NCBI RefSeq assembly: GCF_019649055.1
Contig: NW_026570301.1
Location: 496,001 to 560,000 of the forward strand
Length of the DNA stretch: 64,000 bases
Source of the DNA: Paramacrobiotus metropolitanus
Lineage: Eukaryota; Tardigrada; Eutardigrada; Parachela; Macrobiotidae
Reading direction: 5' to 3'
This document shows, one piece after another, positions 22,449-35,233 of this stretch; the stretch's first letter is position 1, and every line of letters begins with the position of its first letter. The position numbers and the translations under genes are program-made. The notes below the pieces were generated by a model. That model was not told where the DNA came from and did not search any database. It saw only the letters and a program-made list of their open reading frames with translations.

Positions 22449-25400
22449 ATGAACGCGACACCGTTGTACTTTCGCAAACTGTTCACTGGTTCGCGCGAGC
22501 TGAATTACGGGAACACCGTGTTGGTGCTGCGCGATCATGGCCAATGGTGGTTAGGACACGTTCAGGATATCGATGGTCCTAACTTCTTCGTGGACTTCGA
22601 TGCCAGCAACACCAGTACCCAGTGGATTCACACCAGCCGTCTCTGGCCGCATCATTTCGTCGCCGCTGAGTTTTTGCAAGATGGCGCAGCGGTTCACGCA
22701 GCGCTGCGGCGGACCCATGCTGATCCGATGGTTTTCTGGATGGGAACCATGCAAGATGGTTGGAATGATCCATTCTACTTGGTGCGTCTGAATAGTGCCA
22801 ATTCCAACGGGGCAGAACGAGAGCTTATGGTGCATCGAAATCACTGCGAGAGAACTGCCGATGCCAGATGATGGAAAAAGTTTCTTCGAACGGACTACAG
22901 GATTTCTCTTCAGGAAATATGTCATCCCCTTTCCTCAAGCGCATCTGCTGCCGGATGTGGATTTCATTCCTACATTATTGGAGCGTACTTACCGATTAGT
23001 GATGGGTGGTGACGCATGTGATGCCGACTGTATCATTAGACGCGAGCCGCGCTACGTTTGGGTGGACGAGATAGAGTACAATTGTAATTGTTTCCCGAAT
23101 CATTGGTCCACCGTTGTCGGTGGTCGGATGTTCGTGCGAGTTGGAACGAATACGGTCATTTTTGTCTGTGCGGAAAAAAGCTTGCAATGCCCGGAAAAAG
23201 CTTGCAGTGACTATCTTCTGGAGAAACTAACCGCACGGCCAATGGCTATCGACTCGACTGTATGCGACACGTTCCAGAAAGGTCAGCGTTTGTGTGGCAG
23301 TGTGAAAACAGAAGCATCGATATTTCAATTTCAATATCGAAGTATTACGTAAAAATATCAGAGTTTGCCGTCCCCAGTTGTCTCTAAACTTTACATTCTG
23401 CAGATATATATGAAAGAAATGTCCGTTACGGAAGTTTCGTATCCCATTTTGGCTTCCTTAGTGTCTTATTTGGATGTGGATTCCCAGTTGCGAATGAGCA
23501 GGCAAGTCATTGTGGTCACATCACTTAAACTCTTTTTATGCCTAATTTTTGCATGTGGAAATATGGATACCAAGTAGTTAGAGAAACCATCAACAATGTT
23601 ATTGCTGTCAAAGTCCAATACTGTACTGTGGCCACTACTGTGTGAGTCTATATCACCCGGTATGCTGTGATGCAGATTGTAGACAGTGGGCAGTATGTTC
23701 CAGTTATGACTTAACTCCTTAACTTAACGCGAGTTATTTGAGAGTTATCGAGTTTTAACTTAACTGTGAAGCGTAACTCGCTACTAACAAAACTTAAATC
23801 TATCGTAACTCATAAAAATTTTATATACAAAAAGCAATATATATGTATATATTTCTCATAAAATTTGGTATATTATTGCCGATGGTAGCGCAACTCGCGG
23901 TATAACTCGAAGCTCGGCTTTGTTTGCATGAATGGTATTATACCGCAACTCTGTATATCATGAATGGTATTATCGTAACTCGTAGCGCGGTGGGGGCATT
24001 TCCCATAACTGCCCAGGTCTGGTGCGTTCCGTTTAAATCCGTATCCGTCCTTTTAGCGTCTTATCCTTGCCTACCTTTGAAGAAGGATCGATATGCTCAC
24101 TTACTTGATTACCTAAGTGAGCTCATTGACAAAAATCTTGATCGGTCCCATTGCACGTATGCGGCTAAAACAGAAAACCCGACTTTTCTATGCTTTTTTG
24201 TGTACGTTCACACTAATTTTTTTACTCCAGGGTGTGTGCGCTGTGGAGAATAATTTGCTGCCAGTACGTGAATTTTCGGAACATCCTGTTCGATCTCTGT
24301 ACTGTCACTACTGTGTGCAAGCAATTGAAGCAAAGGCCATATGATTTGTCCTATGAGTATAGTGATTGGGCCGATCGGACACAAGGATATACAGAGTTAA
24401 CAGACTACCTTAATTACAAACTGGTAACCACACTGGACCGCGTAGTTCCCGCACGTACGCGGATGCTAGCGCTGACGGAGGATGGGGATCATTTTCACGC
24501 CCGCTTCGATCTAGCTACAAGAATGACAACAACCAGAACCGTACTAGCCAGCAAAGGCGTTCGTCTGCCTTTAATTCTAATCAAGAACGGCTATGTTGAT
24601 GCTTTAAGGCCGTGGCGTGATTTCTTGGCCATCTACAGTGATTTGCAGTCTCACAGTAGAGTTTGGAAATGTACCGGATTGCCGGAAATCATGACGGTGT
24701 GCGAGCACTTGGTGTTGGTCAACTTCACCTCACTGCACTTCATTACCGATATGGAGTACAGAATCTTGAATTTCGATGCGGCGTCTCCTTTGCCACAGTC
24801 TGAGATTTCGTTGCTACGTCGGGACGTTGTTCGATATCCGCTAACGATCCCGTATCTACGCATCCGCTCCGAGGAAACAGCCGATGAACAGACCCGCATT
24901 GTTCTCGCCGCCGTCAACGACCAGTGCCCGGCCGTTAGTCGGCGGGTGTTGGAAAATGTCGCACCGATACATGCGCGTTGGGTGCGAACGTTGGCCTATC
25001 CGGATCGATGGACCGGCATTCGTAGTTTTTTGAAACGGTAAGTAAGTGCTCTCCTCATGAGACACTACAGGATGTAGATACATGAACTACTCTGAATCCA
25101 GTATGATGTGACATCAAGTGGAGCGAGATGGTGCAGTAAGATGATGTCGGTTTGTTGGTTGTTATCGGCTGAAGTATAATATCTAGTTTATAGTTTTCTA
25201 ATTGCCCAAGCGAGTGTTTCCATTGCCAAGGGCACTGGAGCTCGCTCAATGCAGTAATTTGGCTAACAACCAACTGTCAATTTAATTATTGCGTAGCCTA
25301 ATTCATCTGACTGTTTCAGACTAATTTGGATGTACCATATACAGTACTCTGTAGGTAATAAAACTCTTGTTTGTCAGGTTCAATTCTCTGCGCCCGGACG

Positions 25401-25501
25401 ACAGTCCAGAGCGTTGGAATACAATGGATCTTCGCCAACTGGACATTGCTGCTTTGACCCGTATCACCTTGGCAGTACTGGATGAATCTTTCGAAGGCTA
25501 A
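22449..25501 (+). pseudogene. Gene F: family copy with one frameshift in exon 1
   Basis: Exons: 22449-23281, 23417-23501 (or 23404-23501), 24231-25037, 25378-25501. Relative to C, exon 1 lacks two bases near 22850, which puts the second half in another frame. The exon length (833) confirms a net shift. There is also an in-frame loss in the Cys region near 23175. Exon 2 carries four extra bases after the usual acceptor; using the next AG (23415-23416) restores the phase. Intron 2 has a GC donor. Exons 3 and 4 are open and typical. A sequencing error in exon 1 could make this a real gene, but relaxed selection is more likely. It is the duplicate of C and shows the empty site for the transposon. 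Confidence 0.65.
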
Positions 25502-26104
25502 AGTGTTCGGTTTGAACTATGCAGAATACCTTATATCTATACTTGTACGGGGATTATGCAGATTCTTGTATACGTATGGGATGCATGGTCTGGAATATTG
25601 CCGTTCTTGCTTCATTAACTTGCGGTCTAATTTCAGTCACAACCGGGTTAAAAATGACTACATTTTTGGGGCAACCGCATCTCTGGCATTGATGGCGGCT
25701 ATAATTATGTTATAACGAATGATGACTGGCCGTTATAATGGCCGTTATTGACGAACGGCCGTAATAATTATATTTGTTCAAACAATACTGTGCAAATTAT
25801 AAATTAGTTATTGAAGCACTGTTAATAATTAACGAGTACGTTACGGGGAAACCTAGTGACGCCGTGCTCCATGTCTTGTCATTCAAGCCGTCATAACAAC
25901 CAGCACGGATGAAATATCGAACCACAATTCACCACCAAACAGCTAATCAAGTTGAATAAAAAAAACTGAAAAGCGCGAAAAGAGTATTCGTGAAAGTTAT
26001 GAGAGTGAACAATCTGTAAAATGCCGGTATGGTGATCACATCGAAAAGTAGTTGATTCATGTGCTGTTGTAATTTAACTGCTCATACAGAGTTTGCACAA
26101 ATTC
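25502..26104. other. Downstream flank of gene F
   Basis: No gene. It is alignable with 14022-14625 after gene C and ends with the first copy of GCACAAATTC, the target duplication of the next element. Confidence 0.6.
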
Positions 26105-26953
26105 AAGGCCTAAAATAGTGTCCATTAATGGACAAAGTGTCCATCATTGAAAACAGTTTGTCCATCATTGCCGGAAAAAGTGTCCATTATTATAAAATTC
26201 AAATAAAATAAGAAAATTAAATGGGGGTCTATGAATATTAAATTAATTTTTTTAGATTGTTGTCTCCCCTTTTTTCGAGCTGTTTAAAAAGTTAAAACAC
26301 TTCCCTTTATGCCTATTTAAGCGTTTTCAAAGTAATCAAGGTCAAGGCAGTCAGTCAGCTATGCCTACAGTCAGCTGTCTATCTCCTTGTCAAACGCACG
26401 AATACTGTACTTACCATAAGATTCACAACTGATACTCTCTGCTGCCTTCTTGTGTGTATGAGTACTGCATTTATTTACAGTATATATAACTGGTTTTAAT
26501 GGCTTTGCTAGCAGAAGATGATTCCCGCAGCAAATGAAATAACCAATAACTGTTTTATTACTGCTTAAATTAGGCTGTTGATTTCTATAGGTATTTACCG
26601 GTCGTCTGCTTACTGGCCACTAAGTAGTGAAATAACCCATGGAGGTTCATGTTACAAAGAGGAAAACTAATATATTCAGTATTTTTATTTGAATTTCTAA
26701 CCATTTCTTCAGCCCACCTATTCGTTGACTTCGCGCTTCGCGCGAAGAGATTTTACTCGAACAAATCTTTCACACACTTATGCCAATTTCTTACAATATT
26801 TGAAACACTACCCCGTATATCAGCAAGATTTGTCGTAGTGCGCAAAGGTCACGGAATCGCCTAAGATTTTTCCCGCCCCCCTGGGGGGGGGGGGGGTTAA
26901 AACGTCCCCCCTCCAGGGGTGTCCATCATTGACTCTGCACTATTTTAGGCCCT
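26105..26953. mobile_element. 0.85-kb MITE-like transposon with terminal inverted repeats
   Basis: Ends AAGGCCTAAAATAGTG and, inverted, AGGGCCTAAAATAGTG. Flanked on both sides by GCACAAATTC (26095-26104 and 26954-26963), a 10-base target duplication. Subterminal words GTGTCCAT and ATGGACA recur in both orientations. No transposase ORF. A run of about 15 G and a nearby C run lie at 26880-26920. The length of the duplication is in the range of Mutator-like elements, which is only suggestive. Confidence 0.8.
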
Positions 26954-27359
26954 GCACAAATTCACATAATTATGCGTCAATATGCTCATACCGTACTGCC
27001 ACCGCGCAGTATGATCATGTGATGCATCATTTTTAAATACTGCTACTAGTATCAGTTTGGTGGTTTACGTTCCGCTCCTCCATTTTGGCAATAGCCTTTT
27101 GACTTATCGACATCCAAAGCGAGGTCATTCAAGTGTAATTTAATTTGCCCTTTCACTTTTGTGAAATCTATTTTCACGGTAGATGATGCTAGGCGCAGTC
27201 TGTTAAGAGGGACTCACAGCTTGTAGTTGTGATTTTGCGGTAAGAAATAAGACATTTTCGTGTACTTGTACCTCTTGATAATTTCGCTTTCTGTCATTAC
27301 GCTTTCTGTGTTCTTCGAAAAATTCAAGTCCGGCGTGCTCGTGTCCGCTGCTCTAGGCC

Positions 27360-30300
27360 ATGAACGCGACATCATTGTACTTTCGCAAATTGTTCTCGGG
27401 TTCGCGCCAGTTGAACCACGGGAACACGGTGCTGGTGCAGCGTGACAACGGCCAATGGTGGCTAGGATACGTTCAGGATATCGATGGTCCTTCCTTTTTC
27501 GTGGACTTCGATGCCAGCAGCATTAGTGCCCAATGGATTCATTCCAGCCGTCTGTGGCCCCACCATTTCGTGGTCATTCAGCCCGAGAACGGCCCAGTTC
27601 ACGTAGCGCTTCGGCATGCTCATGCTGATCCAATGATTTTCTTCGCGGGTAACCTGGTGGACGATAAGAGCAGTTGCGATCCATTCTGTGTTGTACGTCT
27701 GAACTGTGGCACGTCCAACTGGTCCATACAGAAGGAGTTTATGGTGCACCGTAATTATTGCGTTGAAGCGCTGCCTCTACCGGATGACGGGGGAAATTTC
27801 TTCGAACGAACGACGGGGTTGCTGTTCACAAAATACGTCGTACCGTTTCCCCGCGCTGATATTCTGCCAGACATGGATTTTATCCAAATGGCGTTGACAA
27901 GGGCATACCGTATAGTTTTGCAGAGCGGCGATACTGTTTGCGATACCAAATGTCTTGTAGAACGAAAGATTTGGGTAGACCAGATGGATTGTGCTTGCCG
28001 TACCCACCCGGTCCCACCGCATTTATTATTCCATCGGTGTCGGCAATCGAATGTTCGTGCGAGTCGGAATTGATACCGTGAATATTGTCTGTGCTGAAAT
28101 ACAGGGTGCTAAAGACTACTGCAGTATGTTCTGGGACGAAAACTTATTGAGGCAGGCTTGCGAAGACTACCTCACCCATACATTAACGGCCCACGCTATG
28201 GATATGGACGTAATTCCTTGGGACGCATTGCAGAAGGGTTAGTGTGGTGGTGAAGGCGCACAATTTAGGCTAACGCTGGTTTTGAGACAAGTTTTGTTTT
28301 CTTTGTTGCCTCGAATATTGCAATGCTTACATGGTTACATTGTACAGATGAGGAAGAAATGTGGATCACCGAACTTCCCCATCCGATCGTGGCTTCTGTG
28401 CTCTCATATCTGGATACGTATTCCCAGTTGCAATCGAGCAGGCAGGTCACTCTAATTCCAGTTTTTTAATTGAATTACATTTCATAAATCCCATAAGGTT
28501 CGTAGGTTCGGTTCATTCATAAATGCGTAGTTCTTCCCTACTCGCGTCGGCACTACAGAAACCTCTTCAACATGGTTTCGCACAACAGGCTGCTGTAAGG
28601 ATGTCTGAAAGTGAAAACTGGTCGAAAACATTATGGGTCGAGTGGCACTTTGATAAAGTTTTCTCATAAATTAATATTTTCCAATTTCATGCTTCGAAAT
28701 TCATGAGCGGAGGTTTTACTATGAAGGCTATTCATTTCAAAAGTTCTTTAAAATGTTACGCGAGAGTGTACTCTGTATACAGTATATCTGCATGAGAAAG
28801 CAATGCTTGAAAACGTAAACGGAGTGTAGGAGTGTTAAGTATTATGCCGAACGAGTGTACCTGGATTTGTGTCGTATTTCGGCCACTTCACGTATAAGGT
28901 TTCATATTTTGTCACCGGTCACTTACACCACCTCCCATGTGGCGTACTCCATGAATAGCTTTTTGAATGCGATTTGATTTGTTTTTCAGTGATCTGTAGC
29001 CATAAAAACAAAAGTGAAAACGTTGGTACTTGAAATTTTTTAACTTTGCAAACGTACATAGAAGAGCGGCTTTTTTTGTATTGTCCCCGGTCCAATTCCC
29101 GTCTCATATTTTGAGTATACGATTACATATTTTGGTCACCTGGTGCTAGAATTTCATGAGAAGCACAAATACCTCCCAGGCCGCCCATGTCGCCTGCTAC
29201 CAAATCGGTTGCTCTTCACACTAGCCGTAACCTGTACCGGTACAACGGAAGTCAGATTCAAGTTTGCATTTAAGCCACTTCCGCGTATATATATTTCCGG
29301 CTGTGCATGTTTTGATTTTTCAAAGGTAAATGATTCCGTACAGTTTCATTTTTCTACGCTGTATCACGACGCTGTGATGAGTCTGTTTGTGAGGTGACGT
29401 TTACACTGATTAATGATCTTCACTTTTAGTAGGGTTTGTGCGCTGTGGAGATTACTTTGCAATAAGCCCGCAAACCACCGGGACATCTTATTCGATCTTT
29501 GCTCAATGCGCAAAAAGAAACCGCATATTTTGAAACTGTTAAAGGCAGAGCAATATGATAATTGTGAGGACTGCGATCGGCCGCAAGCATACACGCACTA
29601 TCTCATGTATAAACTGCTAACCACGCTGGACCGCATAACGCCTAAACGTACGCTGACGTTGACGCTGATGGAGAGCGGGAATCACTCTCATCGTGCCTTC
29701 GGTCTGGACAAGAGATTGGCAATGATTAAAACCGCCTTAGCCTGCAAAGGTGTTCGTCTCCCCACAGTCATTATCAAGAACGGTCAGGCTGATGAGCATT
29801 GCCACTTCCTAAGGATCGATACAGATGTTAGTGGAGCATGGGAATGTACCGGATTGTCGGAGATGATGGCGGTTTGTGATCAGTTGGTGTTGATCAATGT
29901 CACTTCGCTGCACTGGATCACCGCCGTAAGAGCATTCTGGATAATATGCTACAGTACTACAACGAGTTTGCCGGAGTCCGAGATAGGGTTGACGCGCCAG
30001 GATTTAGGCCGGCATCGATATCCAATAACCATTCCTTATCTGCGCTTTAGCTCCACTGAGACGACCGCTGAACAGATTCGCATTGTTTTAGCCGCTGTCA
30101 ACGACCAGTGCTCAGTTGTTATTCCGCAGGTGTACGAAAAGGTCACAGAGATACACGCGCGCTGGGTTCAGACTCTTGTTTATCCGGATCAGTGGACCGG
30201 TATTCGCAATTTCTTGCAACTGTACGTATATTCTCTACGTAATGTATTAATTTTTATCAAAAAATAAAACAAATCCAGTAAAATAATATAAGGTAGTCGA

Positions 30301-31142
30301 ATTTCACCAATAGTAAAACTCAGCCAGCCAGCGGTAGTTGGTATCAAATTCGTATACAAGTAACTACTACGAGCACAGCCTATCCGTTTTCGCGCTCTCT
30401 AAAACAATTTTTTCATTGTTTCATGAATGGCATCGTTTAGCATTATTCTATGGCTTGTGTAAACTGGAATGGAAACCGCTTATGCGCGCTACATTAGGTT
30501 GGGGAGTTGCGGGTGAACTGGGATTCCACAAAGGTTAACAGCAAACAGGTCATCTGTCACAGGGGTACCAAATGGCTAGTTATAGACCGATCTTACAGTT
30601 TCGCTAAAAAACATTTACCGGTAGAAGTATACAGATCGTTTCGTCGCGGAATTAAGCCTCCATTATGGATTTTTAATTTTAGCTGAAATTCGAAAGTTTA
30701 AATTTTTTTATTACATTAATTCATTCACTGAAATTCCTTGGCTACTGAGTAAGTTCGATTCCGTTTAAAACAGTTGAATCTGAAGAAGATCGGTCCACCA
30801 GTGACTCCTAGTTCACCGGTTACTCCCCAGCTGGAGTCCGGCTCAGATAAACAGTTTTCACGCCAATGTACAGAAATAAGCTGGCTACAAAATGTTGTAA
30901 AACCAGTGTAAAAGAAGTGTAAAGCGAAATTTCCCTCGTATGTATACGAATTCTGTACCGTATACCCTGGTCAGTAACCTTGAATGTGTGGGATAACGGC
31001 CGAATTCTTGTTTATCAGGTTTAATTCTTTTCGCCCTGATGACACCGGGGAAAGCTGGGATACAAGGGATCTCCGTCAACTAAACATTGCTGCTTTGACT
31101 CCTGCCACCTTCGCAGCTCTGGATGTACTGTTCGAGGACTGA
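27360..31142 (+). pseudogene. Gene G: family copy with one frameshift in exon 1
   Basis: Exons: 27360-28237, 28348-28441, 29433-30221, 31019-31142. Exon 1 is open to about 28000 and then continues in the +1 frame. Its length (878) indicates a net one-base gain near the stretch coding for His-Pro-Val. Both Tudor-like modules and the Cys-rich tail are recognisable. Intron 2 has a GC donor (CAG then GCAGGT), intron 3 a GTACGT donor. Exon 2 retains the F-box start and exons 3 and 4 are fully open. A single indel could be an error, so functional status is uncertain. It is more diverged from A to F than those are from each other. Confidence 0.65.
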
Positions 31143-32324
31143 TCGAGGCCTTGAAGCGATGGTCCGGCTTTTTTTCATTACAGTGCCTTACCGGCCCATT
31201 CGGCTTCAGTGTTTTAAGTGCTTGCGGTATACCACGTTTAAGTATTTTTGAAGAATGTCAGCAATAACAATGCTTATTGCACCAGTTTGCGTTAAAACTC
31301 TTTGAAAGCCTTTTTTAACTACCTAAATCTTCCATGCCGCTGATGTTGTTTGTACAAAGTGAGGACCGAGGATTGAATTGCTGTCAAAGCGCTGAGAATC
31401 CATTACAGATCGCGAAAACTAATCGGAGAGTCGTTGCAGCGTGTTGCATTATTCTATCACTCGTTTGTGTGGATGCATTAAAACGGAAACCAAAAAAAGG
31501 AACTGAAAGATGAGGTTACAGTGCGGCTCTGGCAAATGAACTCTATTTTGCAAATTTTATAATTTTCGAATGCATCAAGACTATTCTCACCAAACAAAAG
31601 CTGCAGAAAGCAATTCGCGCTAAACAGAGTACTTACATGGCCGTTCGTACAAGAGCTATAGAAGTAGCCGAATGCACACGCACAAGCACAGTGCGAATAC
31701 GCTGACAAATACTGCGCGGCAAAGTGTATCAGTGAAGTTTATTGTCGTTATTAAAGGGTTGGTGCAGTACAAGATCGTCGACAGTTCATAGTATCATGAA
31801 AACAATCTCAACAAAATTTTCACGTAATTGACAATAAGGCAACATAATACGAATATAAATGATATGCGACTGTACGAATATGAACATAATTCGAATATAA
31901 AATTAATGTAATGGTGTCATGGGGCGTTCTCGAAGCGCTTGCCGCCTGCATACGAGCTCCCTGAGCACGCATTCACGGATACAACGCGCTTTAAAGCAAA
32001 AATTTCTGCAAAGTGTCTTATGTCCGGCTTTTTTGTGTCCCGTTCGTAAGCGGATTTGTGTGGTGTGCCAAAGACAACTGAAACGGCCTCTGGTGGCCTA
32101 CATTCCTCCGCATCGTCGCTGTTTTTACGACGACAGCTGCCCTATTTCAAGCCATGAAAATGTCGATCGCGTTTTTTAGTGACTGCACATGCGTATATAG
32201 CTTTTTCCTTTGCTATATCGCCTATATGACATCAAATCATTAAGGGAAAAGATCATCATAAATATTTTTCTTTCGTTTTTTTCAGAATTTTGGTATGGAC
32301 AGGTAGTTTCGGCTGCAGTGAACC
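31143..32324. other. Intergenic region G to H
   Basis: No supportable gene. CCGCCTGCA, the shorter form of the shared upstream motif, is at 31942-31950, about 375 bases before the ATG of H. Confidence 0.55.
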
Positions 32325-35233
32325 ATGAATGCGACATCTCTGTACTTTCGTAAATTGCTCTCGGATTCGCGCGAGCTGAACTACGGGAAACACCGTGCTG
32401 GTGCAGCGTGACAACGGCCAGTGGTGGCTAGGATACGTTCAGGATATTAGTGGTCCTTACTTCTACGTAGACTTCGATGCCAGCAGCATAAATGCCCAAT
32501 GGATTCATTCCTGCAATCTCTGGCCACACTATTTCTTTGCCTTTCAGCCAGTGCTTGAAGGATCCCCCGTTCAGGTCGCGCTGCGGTACACCGATGCTGA
32601 TCCGATGGTTTTTCAGCCGGGCACGATCGTGGACGATAATAACAGCGATGCGTTCTACGTTGTACGTTTGAACAGTGCCAATCCTGACGGGACACAGCGG
32701 AAACATATCGTTTACAGGAATCAGTGCGCCAGAAAGTTGCCGAAGGCGGATAATGGAAGGAATTTCTTCGAACGATCTGGAGGGTTCCTATACAGGAAAC
32801 ACGTCATTAGCTATCCCAACGCCCAACTGCTGCCAGACATAGATTTCATCCCAACGTTTTTGGCCCGCACATGCCGACTAATGTTGGGCAGCGATGAATT
32901 GGTATGCAATGCTAATTGCCGCTTTAATAGAGTTATTATGCGTAACCGGATGAACTTCACGTGTCAATCCCACCACCAGGCGGCTGACGGTTTCTTTATC
33001 GGTTTCGGTTGTCGTATGTTTGTCCGAGTGGGACTGGATGCGATCACATCCGTCTGTGCCGAACTGCAGGGTAGTGAAACCAAAGACAGCGTGTTCTGGG
33101 ACGGGGAATCACAAAGAAAAGCCTGCGATGACTTTCTTACCGAAAAACTGGATGCTACTGGACAGCTAATGGATACGGATATGCCGCCACAAGATTCGTT
33201 TCATCGCGGTTAGCGTGCGAACCTGAAAATAAGCATAATAAATCGAATTCGAACTACGTACTCATCATCTGGAGAGTATACTCTCAAGTTTTCCTTTTGT
33301 TGTCTATATACTATAAACAAATCGTATATGTTGCAGATATGGAACAAACGTCCATCACTGAACTTCCGCATCCGATAATGGCTTTGATGTTACTTTATTT
33401 GGATTCCCAGTTGGTGGCTAGCCGGCAAGTTCTTACTGCTTTAATTACCACAGCAAAGTATTATTCAAGTTTTAACATCTACCTAATGGTAAGCAGCGCG
33501 TAGACATTATATTGAGGATACCACTCCGTCCACAATATTTCATAGTATTAGCGGTATATAAGGTCCCGGCATATAAGGTCATGTATAAATAATCACATTT
33601 CGGATCAAACATTTATTCTTCAGCGAAACCCTTACACGTACAAGTCGTACATACAATTTAGGACAAAATTAATGGTCGTGCACTTCCGCTCCAGTCCCGG
33701 ACCCACTATTCTGTGTGTAAGCTAGCGATTCTGTTCAAAGCCGGCTATATAGTCTGCTTACAAAGCGTACATTTGTGACGCACTGTTCTTTATGCCTTGT
33801 GCATTGTGCAGTGCGACTGAAGCTGCACGTCGACCCAAACCCAGAGAAAACCGGTTCTTAGTTGCTTGCTTTAGCGTGCTATTTAATTTAACAGAATTTA
33901 GTCGTGTACAAAGCGCTTTTCAAGTGTACAGAGTGCGTCAGCCCAAAGCCCCCATAGCACTTGGTTGTTGCCCCATAGCAGCCAAGTGCTATGGGGCAAG
34001 TCAGCGGAGCGTGCGACCGTTTTCATCCTAAACTGTAAATACTTGCGCAGGTATACAGTAAACTTAACCTCGGATTCGGCAGCGTTTGCCCGCTCATCGT
34101 GTACGCTGTAATCGCACTGTTTATGACCTTTATGTTAATTAGGGTTTGTTGGCTTTGGCGATCAATTTTCCATCAATGCGTAAACCAGCACATCCTGTTC
34201 AATCTCTGCACACCGTGCCAACTATCATTACACGGCCTGCCACGAGGATTTTATGCTGATCATGTTGATTATGGCGTAGCAATGGAATACGAAAGATATC
34301 TGGAGTACAAACTTGTAATAACGCTAAGCCGCATAATTTCAACGCGGACGCTGTCGCTGGCGCTTTCTCAGGAGGAAGGGCACCGTCACGATTTCCTCAG
34401 TCTGGGCACAAGAATGGCAACGATCAAGATTATATTATCCGATAAAGGCCTGCGACTGCGCGTTATTATTATCAAGGACGGGTGTGCTTCCCTGTAGGAA
34501 AGCGTGCCGATTTCCTGACCATTCGCCGTAATGATCAGAGTGGAACATGGGAATGCAGCGGGTTGTCGGAGGTGATGGCGGTGTCTGAACAGTTGGTGCT
34601 GATCAACTTTACCACGATGCAATTACCTGCATGCGCAGCGCTGGGCATATTGCATGATGTGCCGGGTTTGCCTGGTACAGAGATAGCCTTGATGCGCCGG
34701 GATGCCTTGGCTATTCCACGATTCCCGCTAACCATACCGTGTCTTCGCTTTCACACCCTGCAAACAGCCACCGATCAGCTCCGCATTCTACTAGCCGCGG
34801 CCAACGACCAGTGTCCTGCCGTCAGTCAGCGAGTGTATGAAAAGGTCACTACGATACATACGCGCTGGGTACAAACGTTGGAGTATCCGGGCCAGTGGAA
34901 CGGCATTCGCGTTTTCCTTGAGCTGTAAGCATACCGTGTAGCATTCCCAAATAACGATTTAACACTAGTGACTAGATGTATATAATTGTAATAAATAAAC
35001 CCAATCAAAACATGTTTAATATTGACGTACGCAGTCTTAATAATCAAATAATTTATGCCATTTTGAGTACTGGCTTATGCAGATAATGTTCTAATGTATG
35101 TTTCATTAGATTTAATAACCTTCACCCGAAGAACACTGAGCAGCACTGGGATACGACGGACCTTCGCCAGCTGGACATTGCTACTTTGACCCGTATCACC
35201 TTCGCAGCTATGGATGGTTTGTTCGAGGGCTAA
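32325..35233 (+). pseudogene. Gene H: family copy with two frameshifts
   Basis: Exons: 32325-33208, 33337-33424, 34143-34924, 35110-35233. Exon 1 gains one A near 32389 (GGGAAACACC against GGGAACACC in paralogs). Exon 3 loses one base near 34490, after the Lys-Asp-Gly codons. Exon lengths confirm both shifts. Exon 2 lacks two codons inside the F-box (Val-Asp of the usual Leu-Asp-Val-Asp-Ser) but keeps phase. Intron 2 has a GC donor (CCG then GCAAGT). Exon 4 is intact. Two independent indels make a pseudogene likely. Confidence 0.7.
33950..33996. repeat. Perfect 15-bp hairpin in intron 2 of gene H
   Basis: CCCCATAGCACTTGG and its exact reverse complement flank a 17-base loop that itself contains another CCCCATAGCA. 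The sequence therefore holds three related copies, two direct and one inverted. Confidence 0.85.

Noticed and set aside
23690-23960. Repeated TAACTCG words in intron 2 of gene F as a mobile element
   Set aside because: No consistent period, ends or target duplication; probably simple low-complexity sequence.
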